DNA of 64,000 nt from Maniola hyperantus (lineage: Eukaryota > Arthropoda > Insecta > Lepidoptera > Nymphalidae): positions 8,242,666 to 8,306,665 of the forward strand of contig NC_048557.2 of assembly GCF_902806685.2 (NCBI RefSeq), read 5' to 3'. The first letter of the stretch is position 1; every line of letters begins with the position of its first letter. A program made the translations under genes and the position numbers. The notes under the pieces are model-generated. The model was given only the letters and a program-made list of their open reading frames with translations. It was not told the origin of the DNA and did not search any database. This document shows positions 41,356 through 53,704 of this stretch, piece after piece.

Positions 41356-44300
41356 GTAAGTGCCTTTATTGATAAAATTATGTATGGAAATGAAATTGAA
41401 TGAATACCACTTACATGCTTATTTTGGTTTAGCATTTCAAATGTAGACAAGTAATTAAAACGCGATTCTAGTAAGTCGGCAGATGTGCCCGATAATTTCT
41501 CTCTCATTCCATCGAAAAAATCCATCAAAAAGTTTATAATTGCTTCAAAAGTCCTTTACTCCAAAATAAGATAGTCCTTTACGCCACATAGAAAAAAATC
41601 CTTAGCATAGGTAGTACGCATGGCTCCCAAGCGAATAAAATGGGAGGTTTCTGCTTTGATGGCCACCAATTTAAGAAAGGACCTTTTCTAATTTGGATCG
41701 TTACTCGTTATAGGTACTCGTGCAGAAAGTATGTTTTTACCCGACTATGGCAAAGCCAAAAGAAGGGTTTATGATTTTAACAGACTAATGTATATTATGT
41801 ATGTTTGTTATGTCCCACCCTAGTGCCTAAACTACCGTTATTATCACATTAGTTTCCTTTGCAGTCGAACCATACTCAGTACATCCACATGAAAAATAAA
41901 CCTTTGTCTGCTACCTTTTTACGCTTTAACCTTTGAACCGATCTTAACGAAATTTCCCTCAAAGGTAGTGCCCTAGAGACGGACATAAGATACTTTTTAT
42001 CCAGGGAAAACAAAGGGTTTATATTTAAAAGAAATTAAGAAAAAACCCGAATCCTCGGGCACGAAGCCGTGGGAAAAGCTAGTAAATAATAAAATGCCTG
42101 AGGCTTATGCATTATTAGTAAAGTGAAATATAATAGAGCAAAAAGAGCCTGTGAGGACCAGACCTTCGTTATTTTATAAAAGCTGAAAGTTTCCCTGCAT
42201 TGTTCCTAACACAGGGAGGAGCGTTCAGCGACTACGAATTTTGTATCATGGTGGCTTTGGCAGATAACAGGTAACAAAGACGTATTAAATCTTTTGTCAA
42301 AGTATAAAGCCTATTTTTTATATATTATTTTCTTCGGAATAATATTAGAAATCACGTCATGCATTGCCAGATAATATCGTGACAGACTCCCTGCCAGATT
42401 CCCTTAAACTTGAATAGGTACTTATGTCTTGGGTGTCTGGCAGGGGGTTGCCACGACGCTAAGTGTCTGGCAATGCATGACGTGATTTGTTTTCTACTTA
42501 CTATTCCGAAGAAAATATAAAAAATTAGACTTTTTATTTTGACGAAAGATTTTATACGTCTTTGTTATCTGCCAAAGCCACCATGATCCAAACTTCATAG
42601 TCGCTGATCGTTTCTCCATGTGTTATGGAGAATGCGCAGATAAACTTTCCACTTTTATAAAATAGTAAAGGTCTCTCACGGGCTCTTAGTTCATAACGAA
42701 ACATCAAACTATTTACCGCCCGGCATTATATGTTGACGTTGGCGAGATTGTCCAGGGAATTGGGAGCGAAACGGTTAAACCTATCACCTGCGATATAAAC
42801 TGCGACCTAAATTATGCTAACTCATTTTCATCCAGTTGGATAAATATTTACCTCTATCTTGAGTTCACTAACTTTTAGCTGACCATCTGAAATTTTTTTT
42901 GTTTAATTATTTAGACATCTTTTTAACCGACTTCAAAAAAAGGAGGAGGTTCTCAATTCGTCGGAATCTTTTTTTATTTTTTTAATTTTTTTTTATTTTT
43001 TTTATTTTTTATGTATGTTCCCCTATTACTCGAAAACGCCTAGACCGATTTTGAAAATTCTTGTTTTTGTTTGAAAGGGTATACTTCAAAGTTGATCCCA
43101 TTTCAATTTGGTGAAGATCTGATGAACATCTTCGAAGATAGATACTGGAACTCCTCAACGGATAAGAGTAAATTGCTCGCGATCAGTGTAATAGCTTAGT
43201 AAACAGTAGACTTTTAACCAGTCATAGCATAATTCCATGGGGCCACTAAAAATTGTGAAATAAATTTTTTTTACAAAAAAAATAAAAACCGACTTTGTTA
43301 CACAAACACTAAAAATTGAAAAATAATTTAATTTATTACAGAATATATTATGTATACAAGAGTTAATATAGTTCCATAATAATATTTTTTGGGGTCGGTG
43401 CCAATGAGGTGCCATATGGTGGAGTCCCATAAAAATATGAAGTCTAGACGATTCGCGCAGCTAAAGCTAATTGGCACCGGCACCAAAAAGTATTATTATG
43501 GAACTATATTAACTCTTGTATACATAATATATTCGGTAATAAATTAAATTATTTTTCAATTTTTAGTGTTTATGTAACGAAGTCGGTTTTTATTTTTTTT
43601 GTAATTTTTTTTTATTATTATTATTCAGATAAAAGTTAGCCCTTGACTGCAATCTCACCTGGTGGTAAGGTATGATGCAATCTAAGATGGATGCGGGCTA
43701 ACCTGGAATGGGTATGGCAGTTTTTATTAAACCCATACCCCTTTTGGTTTGTTTACATGGCATCGTACCGGAACGCTAAATCGCTTGTACCGTCGGCTTT
43801 GCCGGTAGGGTGGTAACTAGCCACAGCCGAAGCCTCCCACCAGTCAAAAGAACATCCATAATTCCATAGATCTTTCTAGTCCACCGTCCACTGCAAATAG
43901 CTCTAATTTGACGCCGTCGCGTCTCGGTTACGAACTGCGTCGTTACTCGTTACCAATAGGCTACTTGACTCATATCTAATTTCGTCCAATAAATGATTAT
44001 TTATTATAGTATTTTGCTTAAGACAACGAAATATATCAATAACAATTATTAAAAACGCAGGATGGATATATAAATCCAATTTAAAAAAATACAATTTTTA
44101 TTTTTATTTGAAACGCAGAAAACGCTGTCAGCCATGATGTGACAAAGTGTAAATATGTAAACAAAGAAATGTCATCCCTATGTCACGCGGGGACTAACGT
44201 AGTATCCATATATATAAAATTTAGAGTCCTGACTAACTTATATATCAACGCACAGCCTAAACATCTAAACAGCTGGTCCTAGATACATGAAATTTGGTGG

Positions 44301-47300
44301 GTGTATATTTCTAAAAACTCATAGTAAACGTAAAAAAATATCGTTTTCTCTTTATAAATTGAATAAGTTATTAAGTAAGACTTACAACAAAGTGATCTTT
44401 GCAAAAATAAATTTGGGTTGAAGTCGTTAGTCATATAGGATCCCTTTAAGCAAGTCTTTGCGTGTTACGTATATTTATTTCACTGGGCACTCTAATTCAC
44501 AACTTTCCTGTGGTCTTTATCGATGCGTTTTTTACATTCTTGGATGATACAATAACGATAATTACTATATTTTTCATGTAAACTAGTATAGAAGTCATGT
44601 TTATTAAACTTTGGGAGGTTATGCTGTTGTTTACAAATGCATGACGTCAGAGCACAGATAATCTATCGGCCAAACATGGCCGACAGTGTTTTTACCTGTC
44701 TAAGAAAAAAATATTTTTAAATTAAAGTTTTACGGTTTTTAGGGCGCAAAAAAATATAGTGTTAATTTTTTTGATATAATAGGACAAATATTAACCATTT
44801 AAGACCAACTTAAAAAAAGTGTCAAGTAGCCTATTCCCAGTGCAATCTCGTTTACGGACAGCGTATAATAAACATCCAGGAGGGGAAAAGTTTAACTGCT
44901 GTTAAAAGGTACCTATCACACAACTTGCATTAATGAAAAAGTTTAAATGTAAGTAGCTTATGCCCGCGACTTCGTCCGCGTGGACTACACAAATTTCAAA
45001 CCCCCTTGGGGGTTGAAGTTTCAAAAATCCTTTCTTAGCGAATGTCTACGTCATAATAGCTATCTGCATGCCAAATTTTAGCCCGATCCGTCCAGCGCGT
45101 TGGGCTTTTGCTCAAGTGGAAGAAGCGCCAGAATAACCAGCTCTTAGCTATAAGATGTGACGTGTGGCACAGTTCGCTAAATAAACATCTTTTCTTTCTT
45201 TCTTTCTAATAATAAAAAGTCGGTCACCCGTTCAAAGTGCGTACCAATATGAAGCGACCGTTGCTTCGAGATTTAGGATACATAAATGGTAAATTGTTGC
45301 AGCTTTAATGAACGCGGGAATGGGATGCAGCTTAATGAGCTTGCATTCCCCTCGTTTTAGCGTGGAAATGTTAGAATTTCTAATATACTCGCAGTTTGGA
45401 ATTTAATACCGATAGTTACGAATTTCCTACCGATTTCAATTTGTTCTGTTCAATTTTGTTCGGGAGAACCCATGACAAATGCTTAGTTTTTGACTACTCA
45501 TGCTGCTATGCCTTGTATGGTCAGAGCAACAAAGGTGAAGAGTGGGCGTCGCCTTGAAGTATTCCGATCTTCCAAGAGCGCGCCACCATACCTTATTTCA
45601 TCATCATTATCAACCGATAGACGTCCACTGTTGGACGTAGGTCTCTTGTAGGGACTTCCACACGCCACGGTCTTGCGTCACTGAATTCAGCGACTCCCTG
45701 CGACTTCGCTTGATGTCGTTCGTCCACCTAGTGGGGGATCTTCCTGCGCTGCGCTTTCCGGTCCGAGGTCGCCATTCCAGCACCATGGGTCATGGGACCC
45801 CGACATCTATTGGTTTTTAGAACTGTCATATGTGCCCTGCCCATTGCCACTTCAGCTTCGCAAAACGCTGAGCTATGTGGGATACTCTAGCACTCCTACG
45901 CATCTCCTCATTTCTGACTAAGCAAGAAAAAGGAAAATGCATTTATTTGTTGTTGGTGTCAAATAAAAACAAAGCATAGGCAAATGTAACATTTTCATCT
46001 GTGACACCACCCCAAATGGGTGTGCGTTATATGCGTCGAGACGCATAAAATGTATGGGAAGCTGTGTGCCGGGGTTACTACTGAGGTTAGGTAGTAGTCA
46101 AAGTGCGAACAGATGATGAACGTGATGTGTGTATTGTTCCAGTGTGGGAGATAGCAGCGCTTGGTCGGCGGTGGCGGTGGCGGGAGTGGCAGCGGGCGCG
46201 GCGGGCGGCGCGCGGACGCGGGCGGCGCACGGCGCCACGACGACGGCGCACAGCAAGCAGCTGGCGGCGGGCGGGGCCAACCACCCGGCCCAGCCGCAAG
46301 GTAACAAACGTAAGATCGAACAATTGATGTTGCCCGACCCGAGCTGGGTACCCACTGTGCAGCGAGAACCGACTCTTGCCGAAATGTTGCGCTCTGAAAA
46401 AATGCTACTAGTTAAAGGCCTAGACAGACAAAGAGACATAGCTATATCTCTCACATAAATCTGTCTCGTTTTAACTCAATCTTAATTCTGAGCAATGTCA
46501 AAATGCGCTCTGTAGATCTCAGCCTTAGATACCAACGGATAGTTCAGTATTTGTCTGCAGAAGGATCCTCTCCGTAGTCAACATCCCTATTTGACCTGTT
46601 CAGGAGCGCGGAACGCTACGGGTTCGCGAACATAGTGGGTACCCAGCTTACCGTTGTCCTAGCATGATCCCGGTTCTTGTAACTGATTAGAGCCAGTTGC
46701 TTATCAGGCGTTTAACAGTAATATAATGCATACATTTTGAGAAAGTTCTCGTCATTTTTGCTCTTAGGTGAACCATACTTTTGACATGACAGTTGACATA
46801 GTGCAAATATGGCGAGTGCTTTCTCAAAATGTATGCACTATATTGAATTTTACCACCAAAGAAAGATGGGTTGCAAGTTGCAACCTATACAAATCAGTAT
46901 TCGTATCTTCACGGTTAAGGTCGTTCCAAACTGGCAAACCAAAACGGGTTTTTTAATCGGTACCTAACGTTATTTTAACCGCCTGATATGCAACATTCTC
47001 TCAAACACCTAATTAATAGATTATTAGTTTTATCGATTATGATGTAGCTCTTATTTTTATTTGATAAAGGAATCTGCAATTTTTTGTAATAATAGGCTAC
47101 TTGACTCATATCTAATTTCGTCCAATAAATGATTATTTATTATAGTGTTTTGCTTAAGACAACGAAATATATCAATAACAATTATTAAAAACGCAGGATG
47201 GATATATAAATCCAATTTAAAAAAATACAATTTTTATTTTTATTTGAAACGCAGAAAACGCTGTCAGCCATGATGTGACAAAGTGTAAATATGTAAACAA

Positions 47301-49380
47301 AGAAATGTCATCCCTATGTCACGCGGGGACTAACGTAGTATCCATATATATAAAATTTAGAGTCCTGACTAACTTATATATCAACGCACAGCCTAAACAT
47401 CTAAACAGCTGGTCCTAGATACATGAAATTTGGTGGGTGTGTTCTTTGTAGGTAAAGAGAAGGTATCCACTAGGAAAGGATTTTTTGAAATTCCACCCCT
47501 GAGTGGGTTAAATGGAGGTTTGAAATTTATGAAGTCCACGCGGGCGAAGTCACGAGCATAAGCTAGTTTTTATATATTTCTAAAAACTCATTGTAAACGT
47601 AAAAAAATATCGTTTTCTCGTTATAAATTGAATAAGTTATTAAGTAAGACTTACAACAAAGTGATCTTTGCAAAAATAAATTTGGGTTGAAGTCGTTAGT
47701 CATATAGGATCCCTTTAAGCAAGTCTTTGAGTGTTACGTATATTTATTTCACTGGGCACTCTAATTCACAACTTTCCTGTGGTCTTTAACGATGCGTTTT
47801 TTACATTCTTGGATGATACAATAACGATAATTACTATATTTTTCATGTAAACTAGTATAGAAGTCATGTTTATTAAACTTTGGGAGGTTATGCTGTTGTT
47901 TACAAATGCATGACGTCAGAGCACAGATAATCTATCGGCCAAACATGGCCGACAGTGTTTTTACCTGTCTAAGAAAAAAATATTTTTAAATTAAAGTTTT
48001 ACGGTTTTTAGGGCGCAAAAAAATATAGTGTTAATTTTTTTGATATAATAGGACAAATATTAACCATTTAAGACCAACTTAAAAAAAGTGTCAAGTAGCC
48101 TATTGTTTTGCTTTCTTTGTATTTTTTTTTTATTATGATGTATGGATGAGTATTCTCCATTTATCCTTTAGGATGCAAAATTTATTAAAGCTGTTTGTTT
48201 CGATTTATAATAAACATAGGTAGTTGAACATCCTTGCGTGAGATTATTACCTGGGTAAATTGTAATTTGCACAGTTTCCGATAAAATCTCTACACTAGCA
48301 ATAACGGTTATAATTGCAGTTGTATGCTTATTGCATATTATATATCGCAATAGCAACATACTAATTATGTATTATGTGTAATGTTTCCACTTTGCTATGA
48401 ATGAATTAGAACTACTTGATAAAGGGCCCCAGATGGGTTCAAAACTAGTCGGGCTAACGTCGACTGGATCCGTGAGTGTAGCCGTAGAAATATACTAGGT
48501 AGGTATATATAATAGAACTAATGTTCACTGTAGGTTCTATTTATCCAATAAAATTTATAATTCATTTTAAAGATTTCACTTTTTTATCTGTTCTACATTT
48601 AATATCCAAAGTATTCGCTATGTTAATTTCGACTCTGACGTCACATGGATTGAAATTTTAATGTATTTCACTAAGAAAACACCGTTGCTTACCAATCCGT
48701 GTGACGTTATCACAGCTCATGAACCTAAAAAGATGGCGTGTACCATTTTTCGCGGCGAAATTTGAAATTCAAAATTTCAATGCATTTTTATCACCACGGG
48801 ACAAATAAAAACTTCAAATTAATCGTAGTACGTACCCGTTATCTACATTAAAATTTAAAATATGTAGTTAAGCACGAAATAAGCTTAAAATCATTAGTGA
48901 AATTTGATGCATTACCACTAACGATTTGATGCGATGCTATTAACAAACATCCTGGTAATTAATTAGATGCAAGTACGTATATATTTAAAATAATTATGGG
49001 ACTAATATTGGTACACGTTTTATTTTCATGCGGGTGCGGTGATTCTGTGTCGATGTCGTGGACGCGATCTGATGCGTTACGAATCAATTCGATGCGATGC
49101 AACACGATGTGATTCCATGCGATGCAGGCTCCGGCTGCGGTGGCGATGGCGACTACCAGCTGGTGCAGCACGAGGTGCTCTACTCCTCGTCGAATAGGTG
49201 AGATAAAATGGTTGTACAATATTATAAAAACAAGCGCAGTGAGCGCAACATTTTTTTTGCAGAATGGATGCTTATAAAGAAAACAAGATTTTAATGGATT
49301 TTTACGGGATAAAAAGTAGCCTATGTGTAATTCAAGGTATAATCTATCTCCATTCCAAATTTTAGCCAAACCCATACAGT

Positions 49381-49413
<33 letters not shown>

Positions 49414-52400
49414 TCACCTTTATAATATTGTTGTGATGATGTGATTGGTTGGTGGCAGGTACGAGGTGCTGGAGTTCCTCGGGCGCGGCACGTTCGGGCA
49501 GGTGGTGAAGTGCTGGAAGAAGGGCACCAACGAGATCGTCGCCATCAAGATCCTCAAGAACCACCCCAGCTATGCTCGCCAGGGGCAGATTGAGGTGAAC
49601 TAGTTTTATAAATCTTTTCTATTTAATTTACACGGGTTACCTTCCTTTATTTACATTTCATAGTTTAACAAGATAGCAAAGACTGACTGTTATTATAGAC
49701 AACGCATTTTAAACTGAGTCGTCGAGTTATCTTATCTGTCTGTTTCGCTCGCACTTACAGGTCGTAGGTAAGTGCGAGCGAAACAGACTGATAACTCGAC
49801 GACTCAGTTTAAAATGCGTCGACTATAGTAGCACCCAGACTGTGCGCTCCGCAGTACTTAGATGTGCGGGGTTATTCGTGCGTGTTCGTAGTTCGTACGT
49901 GGCATATTATACCCTATTCACGGAATGAACTTAGTATAGGGCTTTCTGTTTGGCTCTATCATTTGTATGGCTACGTAACAGAGCGGATTAAAGTTACTAT
50001 ATCGTTCTCTATTTTTGTATGGGATTAGGTAGAGAAAGCGCTATGTTAACTTCATTCCGCGGATAGGGTATAGTATGAAAACACATCCAACGGTTTTTTT
50101 CAATCTGACGTATGGAAACATGGAAACCTAACAAGTGGTATATTTGGTTTCCACTATCCAACAATTTTACTGTAGGTAGACGTATCTGCGCCATCAATAT
50201 ACCTAAATGACAAGATATGCCCAAGCGAACAAAATTTTTCACGGTTTTGGAACCAAATAAATCAGCGCCACCTCTTAGGTACTAATGAACGACCCGTTTA
50301 AAATCCAGACGTCACTGAGGTTGCATTGGTGCTAAATAAACATTTTAGGACCAATGAGTCAGTGCCATTTAGCTTGTTCAATGGCCCTGTCTTTACGAAG
50401 TAATATATACATAAGTCAATGATCCGCGTATGTTATTATCTTTACCTAACGTTAATGTGTATTCCTCTGGTATATTATTCAAATAAATTTCATAACCGGG
50501 ACAGACTAACGTAATGGCCGTCCGGATAATGTACATTACAAGAGAACGGTGAAATAATGAGAGTACAAATAATGTAGCGTATATTATTAACGGGCCCGCC
50601 CACGCTCGCCTTCTTCCAGGAGCTCGTTAGTTATATTATTCTGTTACGGAATACTATTCTTGCTCTCGTATTAAATTAATTTGTTATTGTGACTGAAAAA
50701 TAGTCATTTTTGTGCGTCATCAAACGTTTTCGTTTAAGTACCTGCTTAATAACTTTTTATTTATATAGTTTGGAATTATAATAATTATAATATTTTGTCA
50801 TCGTACCCTTATTATAAATGCGAAAGTGTGTTTGTTTGTTGGTTTGTTGATTTGTCCTTCAATCACGTCGCAACGGTGCAACGGATTGACGTGATTTTTT
50901 GCATGGGTATAGATAAAGCCCTAGAGAGTAACATAGGCTACTTTTTATCCCGGAAAATCAAAGAGTTCCCACGGGATTTTTAAAAAACCTAATTAACCCG
51001 GACGAAGTTGCGGGCTACAGCTGTGTCTGTGTCTTAAATGTATAGGCCGTGAAAAGCTAGCAGACAAACAGACAGACAAATAGAAAGATACATACTTTCG
51101 CGTTTATAATGTTAGTATAGTTTTTGATAGTACGCTTGTTTATTTCGAAAAGACGGATGGGTGTTTGCCATTTCGTGAATTCCTGGCCGGGTCTCAGCGT
51201 GTTATTTCACAAAATCTGTAGGTATCTTTATTTTTAGGGTTCCGTACCTCAAAAGGACAAACGGAACCCTTATAGGATCACTTTCTTGTCTGTCTGTCTG
51301 TCTGTCTGTCGGTCTGTCAAGAAACCTACAGGGTACTGCTCCGCAGATTTTTATTTATTTTTATGAATCATAGTTTTAGTTTTATCGTGCAAAATGACGA
51401 CAAAAAACGACTGTACTACGGAACCCTCGGTGCGCGAGCCTGACTCGCACTTGGCCGGTTTTTCGTTTATATAAGTCTTTTTACATCGCTCGTTATTTTT
51501 GGCAGCGGTCCAGTTAAGGACATCGACAGACAAGCCAACTTTAAATCTGACGTGGTTAGGTACTTTAAGTTTGTGTATTAAGATTTCTCAAGATGCAGTT
51601 CATAGGGAGCTACGATTTCCAACTAGATAAGCAGGCTTCGACAGACCCAAGTCGTAAAATAAAGGTACATAAAAGACGGTGTAAATATATTTTCAACTAG
51701 CTTAAGCTCGCGACTTTGTCCGCGTAGACTACACAAATTTCGAACCCCTAGTTTACCACTTAGGGGTTGAATTTTCAAAAATCCCTTCTTAGCGGATGTC
51801 TACGTTATAATAGCTATCTGCATGCCAAATTTCAGCCCAATCCGTCCAGTAGTTTTAGCTGTGTGTGATAGATCAAATGAAAATGAAAAATGAAAATCTT
51901 TTTTATTCGTATAAACTTTTACAAGTGCTTACGAATAGTCGGATGCATCTACCACTGGTTCGGAATGCCTTTCCTGCCGAGATCAGTTAGTCACCTTTTC
52001 TTCTTATATATTTAGACTCCGGACTTGTTGGTTCGTCTGTAGATGGCTTAAACCAAAATAGTTTGTGTTTACCGGGCGAAGTGGCTCCCAAGTCCCAACA
52101 CAAAATATAAAGCTTTGAAGATGATATCGAACCCCGATATAATTGACAAACCTCTATAAATATGAGGCTTCAACACTATGCGTAGTTATATCTAAGCTAC
52201 GCGATAAGAATCTCTATTTTCCTAAACCGTTATTTTTGAAAAACTTGGCCTGTTTTGCTGTCATAAATATAAATATTATTGACTCGTCTCCTATATTCGA
52301 TACAATATTATCTTAGCCAAGTTGATAACATAGTACGTAGTTACTTGATATTTAATTCTGTTACGTCTATTTTTAATTTAATACACGTCTTGTTATTTTC

Positions 52401-53648
52401 ATTATTGTTCAGCAACTATTAATTAAGCGTTGGATGACAGGTTAGACTTTCTTAGATTGTGAATTCTGTTTTTATCGTGCATCACGTCATGGAAAATATG
52501 TCACTTAGCGACGCGTTATGCGAAAGTATGTCTGTCCCTGTCTGTAACCTGTTCACGACTCAAGCGCTGAACCGATGTTGACGAAATTTGGCACAAAGTT
52601 AGCTTGCATCTTGGAGACAAACTTATGATACTTTTTAGCTCGGAACCCTACAAGAGTTCCCACAGGATTTTTAAAAAGTTAGGCTGGTTTTCTTCGCACG
52701 AGCTTCATCGCAAGCGCTGAACGTTCAGCGTTATTCAGGAGCGCTTAGTAACTACGCTTAATAATGTACATATTACACGTAAAGACCGAAAACGCTCATT
52801 GAGCGAAAAAACAGCTTAAAACGCGTTGTAGCAATCACAGAAAGGCCAGGACGACGCGAAATTTGTGTGTGGCTCTTATGAAAACGCTCAGGACGCGTTG
52901 TAGCAATAGTGCCACATATAGTTGAAAAGCCACATAGAGATTTCGTGTTGTAGCTATCATGCTATACGACCACAACGCATCGTGCAATGAAGAAAAGCCA
53001 CGACGCGTTCTGAGCACTTAACCAGGGATTCTGTTGTTTTTGTTCTATATGACGAAACTGTTAACGTTTGCTTGCAGGTGTCCATCCTCTCCCGCTTGTC
53101 TCAAGAGTCGGCGGACGAGTTCAACTTCGTGCGCGCGTACGAGTGCTTCCAGCACCGCTCGCACACGTGCCTCGTGTTCGAGATGCTCGAGCAGAACCTG
53201 TACGACTTCCTCAAACAGAACAAGTTCTCGCCGCTGCCGCTCAAGTACATCCGCCCCATACTGCAGCAGGTGCTCACCGCGCTGCTCAAATTGAAAGTAA
53301 GCCGAATTGCTATCTCTTTCTCACTCTCTATCCAGCCTATACTGTAGCTGGCGGCAGATACCGAGCCGTGATAGCCTAGTGGTTAAGATTTTGATCCTAG
53401 GCATGCACGTTTAAAACTTTTAGGAGTTATATGCGTTTTAAGCAATTACATATCACTTGATTTAACGGTGAAGGAAAATATCGTGAGGAAAGTGGAAACC
53501 CGCAAAACTGAGAGTTCTCCATAATATTCCTAAAGGTGTGTGAAGCCCATATGCATTTGGCCAGTGTGGTGGACTATGTTAACCTAATAACCAAACCCTT
53601 CTCAAACTGAGAGGAGACCTGTACTCAGTACGAGCCGGCGCGTTGACC

Positions 53649-53704
<56 letters not shown>

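Noticed and set aside
48959..49564. 201-codon minus-strand open frame
   Set aside because: Antisense to two Hipk exons and a (CA)n tract, which read as poly-Val/Cys (VCVCVCVC). No family resemblance.
53651..53703. Array of regularly repeated units as a possible CRISPR or satellite
   Set aside because: It is the (GAT)n microsatellite tail of a SINE in a eukaryotic intron.
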